Of a stretch of DNA of 64,000 nucleotides, positions 57,174-64,000 are shown one piece after another. Both the position numbers and the translations under genes were made by a program. Positions within the stretch are counted from its first letter, which is position 1. The number at the start of each line of letters is the position of its first letter. The notes below the pieces were generated by a model. That model saw nothing but the letters and a program-made list of their open reading frames with translations. It was not told where the DNA came from and searched no databases. This DNA comes from an uncultured Opitutales bacterium (GTDB lineage Bacteria > Verrucomicrobiota > Verrucomicrobiia > Opitutales > Seribacteraceae), in the NCBI GenBank assembly GCA_943789375.1, contig CALSTX010000018.1:1-64000 (forward strand). Reading direction: 5' to 3'.

Positions 57174-58241
57174 TCATTTTGCAGGTGCTTTCTTACATTG
57201 AAAACTATCCATCAGGCAAACCACCACCGTATGCGGAAGAGTTAGGATTGATATGCCCAGCATTGCTTTACCCAACCAGTCAAGTTGAATACCTCGAAAA
57301 GATAAGGGGAGTGCGAGCAGGAACCACAATCCCACCAATGCAAGAACGGTCATCAATCCGCTGATCTGCAACCATCGTGCCTTAAGTTTTAGATAAGCAC
57401 CGACCATCAAACTTTGCTTTGCTACAGGGTCGATCCATATAATACGAAGGGCATGCCTTAAGCTGTGCCAAAGAGCAAAGTAGATTCCTATTGCCCAAAA
57501 AGGAGGAAGGAATAAAAACCATAAAAACAGAAAACATGCTTCAAAAAGATCGAGTAGCCAAGCAGTCCGCTCCCCTTTCAATAATTGAGTAGTTGATAAA
57601 GCGATTTGCAGGGCTGTAAGAATCAGGGGGACTAAGAGGAAGAAAAGTTTATTTTGGGAAACCCAGCTCAGATCATAGTTGATTTGTCCTCCCTGCCTGA
57701 TCATTTCCTGCAAAAATAGGCAGTATGTCTCATTTCCGAGATAGCCAGGTAATAGGATAGGTAAGCTTCCCCTCGCCATAATATGTAAAGTCTTCAAGAG
57801 CACAGATCGCTCAAGGTAGCCGGCACCATGCAATTTCACAGACAAGTATCGGTCTCCCTGCCCCCAATGAAAAACGGTGAGAGCAAGAAAGAACACAGCC
57901 GAAGCCACTGGCTGATAATGCCAGCATATGAGATACAAGATAGAGAGAGCTGGATACAGCAGAAGAGTGGAAATCCGGAAAACCCAGGTGCTGTCCTTGA
58001 TCATTCCCCAAAGTAACAGATGATCAGCTCCGCCATGAGGCATACCAAAAAGAAAAAGACTTAGGTACAAAGGAAGGAGTTGATAGGATATAGGCCAATC
58101 AACACTGAGAAAGCCTAGGATCGCCATAGGGAGAAGCAGTGCCATGGTACACTTGGTTAACCCTGGTGAATACGATTTTGGAAGCGGTTCCCTTGAAGCT
58201 GAATCAAGTGTCAGCGGGTTCCATTCAATCCATTTCATCAT
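57174..58241 (-). CDS. blh: Beta-carotene 15,15'-dioxygenase (Brp/Blh family)
   Basis: A 355-residue integral membrane protein with about nine to ten hydrophobic helices, the last gene of the light operon. It cleaves beta-carotene symmetrically into two molecules of all-trans retinal, the rhodopsin chromophore. Iron-ligand histidine motifs of the family are present: FGMPHGGADHLLLWG (66-80), VFHWGQGDRY (123-132), YFALWHSLRHALR (about 265-277) and LTLPHTVVVCLMD (about 332-344). It starts with an ATGA overlap with the lycopene cyclase gene (58241-58238), so translation is coupled to the enzyme making its substrate. A second ATG follows directly at 58238. Confidence 0.92.
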   Translation of the reverse strand: MMKWIEWNPLTLDSASREPLPKSYSPGLTKCTMALLLPMAILGFLSVDWPISYQLLPLYLSLFLFGMPHGGADHLLLWGMIKDSTWVFRISTLLLYPALSILYLICWHYQPVASAVFFLALTVFHWGQGDRYLSVKLHGAGYLERSVLLKTLHIMARGSLPILLPGYLGNETYCLFLQEMIRQGGQINYDLSWVSQNKLFFLLVPLILTALQIALSTTQLLKGERTAWLLDLFEACFLFLWFLFLPPFWAIGIYFALWHSLRHALRIIWIDPVAKQSLMVGAYLKLKARWLQISGLMTVLALVGLWFLLALPLSFRGIQLDWLGKAMLGISILTLPHTVVVCLMDSFQCKKAPAK

Positions 58242-58933
58242 ACTTTATTTCTCCATACCTGCCAGAGACAGAGACCCTGAAACACGAATAAATTAGTCAA
58301 CCCAAAGAAAAGAATTTCCTCGATGGGAAGATTGCCAATTTCAATGCCCGAACGGGTCGCTTCGGTGATCATCCAAATTCCATCTGCAATGGCAACAGCA
58401 TCTGCAAGGCATAGATATAAGGTAAAGCCAACCCAAAGCGGACCCCATTTTTTACAGGATGAAAGTAACGCCCGAGCCCCCAGGCCCCATTGAATCGCTA
58501 ATGGAGGGAATGCCCATACAAAGATCAGACCAGCATAGGTTCCAGAACCATCAAGCAAGCAACAGGCTCCAATCAGACCGATAATGACAGCCGCCGCTAC
58601 TCCTTTTCCTGAAAAACATAGCTTGGAAGCAGGTATATTGTGGGGAATAAAACACCAAAGAATTCCCGCAAACACTGTCTGCAGAACCATAAATCCATAT
58701 TCCTCAATTGGCACAAATCCAATGGTTCCCAGGACAACACCTTCGGGGTAACTCCATATATTTTGCTCAATAAGATAGTTATCCCAAGGCGTGGTGTAAA
58801 CAAGAGCAATCATGCCCATAAGACCAATTCCTACAATTTTTTCCCGCCGAAGGCATTGCTTCCTGTAAGCCCAAAGAGTAAAGGCAAGCAAAGGAATGCC
58901 TATAAAAAAGATCAGGAACTCCAGGTAGGTCAT
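58238..58933 (-). CDS. Lycopene beta-cyclase, CrtYc-CrtYd-like single-chain type
   Basis: A 231-residue membrane protein with two copies of the lycopene cyclase domain (TIGR03462-like). Copy 1 has PWDNYLIEQNIWSYPEG and the acidic motif VPIEEYGF (PIEE at 75-78); copy 2 has ADAVAIADGIWMI and LPIEEILFFGLTNLFVFQG (PIEE at 203-206). About seven membrane helices are visible. This type, separate in actinobacteria as crtYc and crtYd and fused in archaea and fungi, cyclises lycopene to beta-carotene. It starts six bases after the CrtI-CrtB stop and overlaps blh by four bases. It differs from the FAD-dependent CrtY usual in proteorhodopsin cassettes of Proteobacteria and Bacteroidota. Confidence 0.88.
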   Translation of the reverse strand: MTYLEFLIFFIGIPLLAFTLWAYRKQCLRREKIVGIGLMGMIALVYTTPWDNYLIEQNIWSYPEGVVLGTIGFVPIEEYGFMVLQTVFAGILWCFIPHNIPASKLCFSGKGVAAAVIIGLIGACCLLDGSGTYAGLIFVWAFPPLAIQWGLGARALLSSCKKWGPLWVGFTLYLCLADAVAIADGIWMITEATRSGIEIGNLPIEEILFFGLTNLFVFQGLCLWQVWRNKV

Positions 58934-58939
58934 AAATGA

Positions 58940-61255
58940 CTAAGGTACAAATGCCCTGAAGAGACAAGGCAGCAAAATTCTAGTCTTCTTACGGTTGGAA
59001 ACTACAGCTCTTTTTGAATGATGAAGAGATGGATCTTCTTTGATCAGTTCTCCGATTTCTCGGTACATTCGGCCAGCCCAACGAACCACAATTCTCATCC
59101 GCAGCGGAAGATACCGAATTCCTACCTCTCCACTGGCATATCGTTGGTCTGCAATTGCGAGCAAGCGAAGTTTGGCCTGATTTATCTCTGCCATAGAAGC
59201 AGGGTTAGCAGAAAGTAAATCCGAGGCCGTGGGCCAGTGATCAAAGGATTCTGCAGGAAGGTAAATCCTATCTCTTTGAGCATCTTCTCGAATATCACGA
59301 CAAATATTTGTTAGTTGCATCGCAATGCCAAGATCATCCGCATACTGCAATGCAGCTGGGTCGGTAACGCCAAAAATCGGGCATGTCATCAAGCCAATAG
59401 TTCCGGCCACTCCATGACAGTATTTTATAAGTTCTGCATCTGTTTGGATTCGTACGCCCTCTAGTTCACCAATCATAGCTTCCATTAATTCGGTTAGAGG
59501 AAAAGAGTCCAATCCCCATCGGGCCTGAAGGAGGCGATAATGATCCAATAATTCGTGTGGTTGATGGTTTTCCCAACAATTCATAGCATCCTTGAGCTTA
59601 GCCCCCTCCCCTTCGTCCGCCCAATCATCAAGGGTTCTGCATACATAATATAGTCGAGAGATGGCTTCGGCTCTATCCTTCGGAAGGAGTAGAGAAGCAA
59701 TAGAAAAAGTCCGGCTCTTAGAGCGGAAAATATCCTTAAAGGCAGACTCATTCTCTATTCTCGAGGGAGGTACCAGTTTTTCAACTACTTTTGCTGAAGA
59801 AACCACACCAGGTACTCCTGCTCCGGGATGCGTGCCTGCTCCGCAAAAATAAAGATTTTCCAGATCTTCGGATCGATTATGGAATCGAAACCAGGCGGAT
59901 TGCCGAAACAGAGGAGCGATTGAGAATCCACTTCCCCACAAAGTATTGAACTTGCCCTCAAAATCATCCGGAGTAACGAAATGAGAATATGCCAAACAGT
60001 CTCCAAGCCCGGGAAGCAAGGATTTCTCCAACTGTGCTTGCACTTGATTGCGAATTTTCTCCCCGGATTCCTCCCAGTTTATTTTGGCAAGCTTGTTGGG
60101 AACTGGTGCCAAAACATAAAAGGCATCCCCCCCTTTTGGTGCCATGCTTTGGTCGGTTGCCGCTGGACGATGAAGATAGAGACTGAGATCATCAGATAGG
60201 ATTTTCCGGTCATAAATATCTTCCAGTAATTCCTTGAAAGCTTTTCCCATAATGATGGTATGATGCTGAACATCTGGGTAGGCACGGCTGGTTCCAAAGT
60301 ACCAAACAAACAAACCCATGGAAAAAGAAATTCGTTCAAGTCTGGCATTTGACCATTTTGATCGATGTTCGGAATCGATAAGATCACGATATACTTTTGG
60401 AGGATCCGCATCGAAAACAACCAAATTCGCGAGTTTTTCTTCTCCGGATTTCAAGCGGATACCGCACGCTTTTTTTCCTTCAACGATTACCTTACTCACC
60501 TGTTGGTTGAGTTCCAGTTTAATACCCACTTCATTGATTAATTTCACCAGCGCTTCAACCAACGCACCGGTTCCTCCCCTTGGAAACCAAACCCCCCATT
60601 TGCGTTCGAGATAATGAATCAAACAGTAAATTGAAGTGGTATTGAGTGGATTGCCACCGACGAGCAGAGGGTGGATGCTGAAAGCCCGACGCAACCTCTC
60701 ATCCTTAAGGAAACTTCCAACCAGTGAATAAACTGAAAGATAACTCTTCAAAGCCAGCAAAGCTGGGACTTGCTTAATCATAGTCTGAAATCTATGGAAC
60801 GGCTGGTCTGCAAGTTTTTCAAAACCCACTGCAAAAATTTTCTTGGAAAAGCCGACCAGTTTTTGGTAGCCCAAGCCTTCCCCCGGAGATAGACGATTAA
60901 TTTCTGCAACCGTATCTTCAAGCTTCCCCCCATAGTCCAGCTTCGAACCATCTTCAAATTCAAAACGGTACCATGGTTCAACAGGCAGAAATTCTATGTA
61001 ATCAGACCTTTTTTTACCAAAGAGCCCAAACAACTCATCAAACAAAAATGGTGCCGTGATTACAGTGGGTCCGGCATCGAACTTAAAATCTCCTGCCCTA
61101 TATACTTGAGCACGTCCTCCCGCCATCGGATTATTGTCTATGAGAGAAACATCGTATCCAAGACGACGTAGACGCAGTGCCATAGCTAATCCCCCAAAGC
61201 CTGCTCCAACAATTATGGCTTTCCTGGCTGGCAGTGACTGATTCCCTGTAGTCAA
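58940..61255 (-). CDS. Phytoene desaturase-phytoene synthase fusion (CrtI-CrtB)
   Basis: A 771-residue bifunctional enzyme. Residues 1-495 are a CrtI-type phytoene desaturase: FAD-binding AIIVGAGFGGLAMALRLRRLG (GxGxxG at 17-22), GGRAQVYRAGDFKFDAGPTVI, and the C-terminal signature CGAGTHPGAGVPGVVSSAK. Residues about 500-771 are a CrtB-type phytoene synthase: SKSRTFSIASLLLP, YYVCRTLDDWADEGEG with the first Asp-rich motif (about 543-547), and LTNICRDIREDAQRDRIYLP with the second (about 653-657). All key residues of both halves look intact. One chain would thus turn GGPP into phytoene and then lycopene. The two are separate genes in standard proteorhodopsin cassettes. The gene lies 33 bases after crtE and six bases before the cyclase gene. 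Confidence 0.92.
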   Translation of the reverse strand: MTTGNQSLPARKAIIVGAGFGGLAMALRLRRLGYDVSLIDNNPMAGGRAQVYRAGDFKFDAGPTVITAPFLFDELFGLFGKKRSDYIEFLPVEPWYRFEFEDGSKLDYGGKLEDTVAEINRLSPGEGLGYQKLVGFSKKIFAVGFEKLADQPFHRFQTMIKQVPALLALKSYLSVYSLVGSFLKDERLRRAFSIHPLLVGGNPLNTTSIYCLIHYLERKWGVWFPRGGTGALVEALVKLINEVGIKLELNQQVSKVIVEGKKACGIRLKSGEEKLANLVVFDADPPKVYRDLIDSEHRSKWSNARLERISFSMGLFVWYFGTSRAYPDVQHHTIIMGKAFKELLEDIYDRKILSDDLSLYLHRPAATDQSMAPKGGDAFYVLAPVPNKLAKINWEESGEKIRNQVQAQLEKSLLPGLGDCLAYSHFVTPDDFEGKFNTLWGSGFSIAPLFRQSAWFRFHNRSEDLENLYFCGAGTHPGAGVPGVVSSAKVVEKLVPPSRIENESAFKDIFRSKSRTFSIASLLLPKDRAEAISRLYYVCRTLDDWADEGEGAKLKDAMNCWENHQPHELLDHYRLLQARWGLDSFPLTELMEAMIGELEGVRIQTDAELIKYCHGVAGTIGLMTCPIFGVTDPAALQYADDLGIAMQLTNICRDIREDAQRDRIYLPAESFDHWPTASDLLSANPASMAEINQAKLRLLAIADQRYASGEVGIRYLPLRMRIVVRWAGRMYREIGELIKEDPSLHHSKRAVVSNRKKTRILLPCLFRAFVP

Positions 61256-61288
61256 TTTAAAAGCAGGCGAGAGGGAAATTATAAATGA

Positions 61289-62200
61289 TCAAGAATATCC
61301 AAGTAATTTATTGGAGGACGGAACCAAAGGATTGAGTGTAATAAATGGAATGATGACATTGGAGAAAAAGTCATTCATTTCTGGAACATGAAGTTTCCCA
61401 AGGTCAAGAGCCTTAGATATAAGATCTTTTTGGAAATTCTCAATAAATTCTTCTTTTGATCTTTCGTCAGGCATGGTGTTTTCCAGAAGATAATATAGAT
61501 TAGGACGGTTATTTTTTAAGTCAGACAGATTTTTGCGGCCGTTTTTTATTCCAAGATAGTCAGCCTGATCATCCCGGATCTGATAAGCAATAGCGAGATT
61601 TGTAAAAATATCGGTTATAGCGTCCAAGCAATCTTGATTTTCCCTGGACGCAATCGCAACACAACGGGCAGGCAATGCAAACATCACTCCAGTCTTGTCC
61701 CGCGACATGTCTGTATAATTGGTAATTATGTCATCAAATGTTTTGGATTCAAAATCCAATTCATGAAAAGCACCCCTTACTGCACAGGTTACGCAGTTGG
61801 AAATTTCCAATGCCCAAGCTGCTTTAATGGAAGGACTGGTGATGATGCTTGAGGAAACTGCTAAAGACTTTGCAATTAATAAGTCTCCCAGAAGAAGAGC
61901 CTTATTCTTACCATATTTTTTCCATGGTGTTTCACATCCCCTTCTTTCAACATCGTCGTCAATCAGATCATCATGGATCAGGCTGGCATTATGAAGAAGG
62001 TCCGTAAATGCAGCTATGTCCAACAGTAGATCTTCATCCAAACCAAAAGACTTTCCAGCAGATAGACAAATTTTTGCACGAACTTTCTGTCCTGCCCAAA
62101 AATAAGGATCTTCCACATAGTCCCTAAGAATAGGATCTTCACAAAAGAAATTCCTGAGCCGCCATTGGAGACGGCCCAGGAAGTTTGAACTACAATCCAT
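61289..62200 (-). CDS. crtE: Geranylgeranyl diphosphate synthase (polyprenyl synthetase)
   Basis: A 303-residue trans-prenyltransferase. First Asp-rich motif SLIHDDLIDDDVERRG (DDLID at 77-81), second AYQIRDDQADYLG (DDQAD at 210-214), and the intermediate KTG at 169-171. The region before the first motif (FTDLLHNASLIHDD) has small and aromatic residues at the positions that set chain length; GGPP is inferred from the operon. It supplies the C20 substrate of the CrtB half of the next protein. It begins 23 bases after the rhodopsin stop and ends 33 bases before CrtI-CrtB, with the ATG at 62200. Confidence 0.9.
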   Translation of the reverse strand: MDCSSNFLGRLQWRLRNFFCEDPILRDYVEDPYFWAGQKVRAKICLSAGKSFGLDEDLLLDIAAFTDLLHNASLIHDDLIDDDVERRGCETPWKKYGKNKALLLGDLLIAKSLAVSSSIITSPSIKAAWALEISNCVTCAVRGAFHELDFESKTFDDIITNYTDMSRDKTGVMFALPARCVAIASRENQDCLDAITDIFTNLAIAYQIRDDQADYLGIKNGRKNLSDLKNNRPNLYYLLENTMPDERSKEEFIENFQKDLISKALDLGKLHVPEMNDFFSNVIIPFITLNPLVPSSNKLLGYS

Positions 62201-62223
62201 AGATTGAGTATCTATTCGAAAAG

Positions 62224-63036
62224 TTAAGCTGTTCGCTCGCTATCGCTTGTAGCTGCAACCCAAATGGCAAGACCAAAAGCTGCCTTGTTCACCAAGTCTG
62301 CAAGGTTGTAAACGATGTTAAGAGTTTCACTGTCATGAGTTCCGCCGCCCATGTATGCCAGGTAGTAACCAATTGGATAGATTGCCCAGCCAAAAGTTAC
62401 AATTGCACGAATGGTTTTGAAAGCCTGCTGAGAAGCAGCGTTTCCACTATTCTCATTGATTTGCGATGCTTCCCCTTTGAAAATTTCATAGATGATGTAT
62501 ACCCAGCCGGCCATTCCTACGAAGAATGCGGGTCCTACATCTGCATAACCAGCTTCACCAGCATATCCACCAACCAACATGACAAGAGAGGCAATCAGTA
62601 GTTTCCAGAAAAGATTGGCACTTACCTTGGTTACAGCTGCAAGAATCAAGTAAAATTCCACAATTTGCAAAGGCACAGTAATTAACCAGTCAACATACCT
62701 GAATACAGTGGGGCTCGCTCCGGTGGAAACCCAAACCTCTCTCATGTATAAATAGTGCCAAAATGCAATTCCTGTTACGAGTCCAGCAACCGTAAGAGAT
62801 GTTTTCCATTTTCCTTTCACACGATCCCTTTCAATGAAAAAGAAGACGGTGGCAGCGAGCATCATGGCAGTCGCCAGCCAAAAGCTTACGCCCACAAAAT
62901 CATCAGGATTCAGTGAACCATCATAGTTTACTGCGGCAGTTTCGACTGCGGCAGTTTCCTCTTCTGCGTGGTTATCAGCAAATGTCAATATTGGAGCTAA
63001 CATTGAACATAGTAGTAGTAGTAGGATGTTTTTCAT
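62224..63036 (-). CDS. Proteorhodopsin, light-driven proton pump (blue-tuned type)
   Basis: A 270-residue seven-helix retinal protein, first gene of the light operon, with a cleavable signal peptide (MKNILLLLLCSMLAPILTFA). I start it at the ATG at 63036; a GTG two codons upstream is possible. Numbering from 63036: proton acceptor D116 and its triad partner T120 in RYVDWLITVPLQIVEFYLIL, proton donor E127, acceptor-linked His94 in GIAFWHYLYM, and Schiff-base Lys251 in YNLADLVNKAAFGLAIW. The D-T-E motif marks an outward proton pump. The tuning position (proteorhodopsin residue 105) is Gln at 124, the state typical of blue-absorbing forms from clear oceanic water. Overall very like the gammaproteobacterial proteorhodopsins, suggesting transfer into this lineage (inference). 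Confidence 0.96.
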   Translation of the reverse strand: MKNILLLLLCSMLAPILTFADNHAEEETAAVETAAVNYDGSLNPDDFVGVSFWLATAMMLAATVFFFIERDRVKGKWKTSLTVAGLVTGIAFWHYLYMREVWVSTGASPTVFRYVDWLITVPLQIVEFYLILAAVTKVSANLFWKLLIASLVMLVGGYAGEAGYADVGPAFFVGMAGWVYIIYEIFKGEASQINENSGNAASQQAFKTIRAIVTFGWAIYPIGYYLAYMGGGTHDSETLNIVYNLADLVNKAAFGLAIWVAATSDSERTA

Positions 63037-63448
63037 TTTCACAGTATGTATATTTTGTTGTTTTGGTTAAAGTCTTTCAGATCGAAGAAACTTTATGGCG
63101 TTAAGATTTGTGCAAGGAAATCATAATAAAAGAAGAAATCATTAATTAATTTTTATGATCATTTTCTTTATGATGTTCGGTTGTCAACATAGTTTTACTA
63201 TGCAATGACTTGATTTTAGTAAGTAATTCAAATACTTACTTCCCCCATATACTTGACGCCTAAGTACTTATGGTAATAATTTAAAAAAACTGATAACAAA
63301 TTTCACAAATATTACATTATCTCCAAAACCCTAAATCCCTGGGGTTATCTCTCGCAAAATGTTTCTAGGTTACAACATTCCTTGGATTACCTAATCAAAA
63401 AGCCCATACATTATCCTTAACGATTTGGAGTAAACATCATTTCACCTG
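63037..63448. other. Upstream region of the light operon
   Basis: About 410 AT-rich bases without a gene. On the minus strand a TTGACA box (63187-63182) with an AAATGA/AATGAT element about 17-18 bases downstream (63164-63158) is a candidate promoter, giving a leader of roughly 115 bases. A partial match to the xylA-type motif (TCGCAAAATGT) lies at 63353-63363. I see no terminator or RNA gene. Confidence 0.4.
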
Positions 63449-63675
63449 CTACTCAAGGATTGTATCGATGATACGATAATACCCCTCGCCCTGTACTTTC
63501 GAAGCCCTGCAAATTTGTCTTTCACTTCGGGCAAATCTTGGGGGTGTTTAAGAAGGTCCTGTTCCAGTTTATCAAAAATTCTTTTCAGCTCCGACTTATC
63601 AATCTTTTTCAGGTCTTTGAAGACGGGTTACCTGGCAAGAGGCTCAGATATGCGAACGGCAAGAAAAGTATTCAT
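63449..63675 (-). pseudogene. RelE/ParE-like toxin gene remnant
   Basis: Read on the minus strand, three short segments align with a RelE-type toxin: MNTFLAVRISEPLAR (from the ATG at 63675), then after a frame change FKDLKKIDKSELKRIFDKLEQD and LPEVKDKFAGLRKY, and after a second change GEGYYRIIDTILE to a TAG at 63451-63449. The DLKKIDKS, KGKFAGLRK-like and YYRII strings are typical of the fold. Two frameshifts and no adjacent antitoxin gene indicate a dead module. The assignment is from pattern recognition only. Confidence 0.5.
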
Positions 63676-63796
63676 ATGCGATCATTGTATTAGAATGATT
63701 ACATTCGTAAGAAGAATAAAGTACACCAGTATTGCTATGACACTTATGACAGGAAGCTAAGTAGAATTTCTTTGAAACTTCCTTTAGGTTTGGGGC

Positions 63797-64000
63797 ATGA
63801 AGCTGATCAATCAATGTCTCACCCGGAAGGAAGCATCCATCCTCTGCCAAACCATTAGCAAAATCGAACAGACCCGACCACGAGTCCAGGAAATCCTTCA
63901 TATCGAAGGTAATCTTGGCGACAACAAACTCGCCAACCGTGTAGCTTCTGAGCTACTTCGGGGAAATATAATACGGGTGGATAACAAGAGGATGACAGTG
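63797..64000 (+). CDS. Partial ORF running off the window, function unknown
   Basis: An open frame of 68 codons from the ATG at 63797 to the window end (begins MKLINQCLTRKEASILCQTI), with C/G-ending codons typical of real genes here and a stop just upstream (63785-63787). I recognise no family. A competing frame on the minus strand (63644-63955, containing DFLDSWSGLFDFANGLAED) covers the same bases and also looks protein-like, so the coding strand is not settled. Confidence 0.35.
   Translation, partial: MKLINQCLTRKEASILCQTISKIEQTRPRVQEILHIEGNLGDNKLANRVASELLRGNIIRVDNKRMTV

Noticed and set aside
63010-63024. (AGT) triplet run at the start of rhodopsin
   Set aside because: Encodes the leucine run of the signal peptide; no need for a separate repeat feature.
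63353-63363. TCGCAAAATGT resembling the xylA-type motif upstream of rhodopsin
   Set aside because: Matches only 9 of 11 bases and lies over 300 bases from the start codon; chance match in AT-rich DNA is likely.
63644-63901. Minus-strand frame with CHKCH that looks like a haem c motif
   Set aside because: Only one motif, no signal peptide or cytochrome context, and it overlaps both the toxin remnant and the plus-strand frame.
1-64000. CRISPR arrays, insertion sequences, tRNA or rRNA genes
   Set aside because: No regularly spaced repeats, transposase motifs or RNA-gene patterns were found on reading.

Overview
The window reads as chromosome of a marine member of the PVC superphylum, most likely a Verrucomicrobiota bacterium (inference). 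The reasons are paired DUF1549/DUF1553 (PSD1) and DUF1501 genes with planctomycete-type cytochrome c, many secreted S1 sulfatases, DUF1080 proteins, PVC-type membrane-bound dehydrogenase domains and ThuA fusions, together with a green-plant-free proteorhodopsin cassette typical of sunlit-ocean bacteria. I saw no rRNA, tRNA, CRISPR array or insertion sequence.

Layout. 1-8.8 kb: two consecutive PSD1 + DUF1501 pairs, both PSD1 genes frame-disrupted. 8.8-9.4 kb: a truncated sulfatase abutting a fragment of a VOC/glyoxalase gene. 9.5-11.9 kb: a Rieske protein and a cytochrome b fused to a di-haem cytochrome c (quinol:electron-acceptor oxidoreductase). 12.5-21.4 kb: an SGNH/PVC-dehydrogenase/cupredoxin fusion, a DUF1080 protein, a cytochrome c/DUF6797/beta-propeller dehydrogenase-like protein, an SGNH hydrolase and a polysaccharide-lyase-like protein. 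21.6-23.4 kb: pdxA and a leucine-rich-repeat protein. 23.4-29.7 kb (minus): sulfatase-HAD-sulfatase overlapping operon and an internally duplicated 861-residue secreted protein. 29.8-33.6 kb: badly broken GH43-like/DUF1080 gene and broken sulfatase. 33.7-41.5 kb (minus): a 1506-residue ThuA/F5-8C/SGNH/PVC-dehydrogenase/cupredoxin fusion, a frameshifted beta-propeller dehydrogenase and a cupredoxin/PA14/DUF6797 protein. 41.9-47.7 kb (plus): an internally deleted sulfatase, an intact sulfatase, a beta-helix protein and an alpha/beta hydrolase. 47.7-50.6 kb: transglutaminase-like protein and xylose isomerase. 50.9-56.8 kb: lipoproteins and an ABC ATPase / FtsX permease / AttH-like hydrolase operon. 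56.8-63.0 kb: a TIGR03643-like small protein and a five-gene minus-strand light operon (proteorhodopsin, GGPP synthase, CrtI-CrtB fusion, lycopene cyclase, Blh). The end holds a degraded RelE-like toxin remnant and a partial ORF.

How it fits together. The accessory part looks like equipment for scavenging sulfated, acylated algal polysaccharides: sulfatases, lyase-like, beta-helix, esterase and xylose isomerase genes supply sugars, while a set of periplasmic dehydrogenase-like proteins carry their own electron acceptor, either haem c or (three times here) a blue-copper cupredoxin. The Rieske/cytochrome b/c complex and the light-driven proton pump would add energy conservation. Frame disruptions are concentrated in PSD1, sulfatase and GH/DUF1080 genes, whereas long neighbouring genes (up to 4.5 kb) are intact, which argues for real gene decay in the polysaccharide loci rather than random sequence error.
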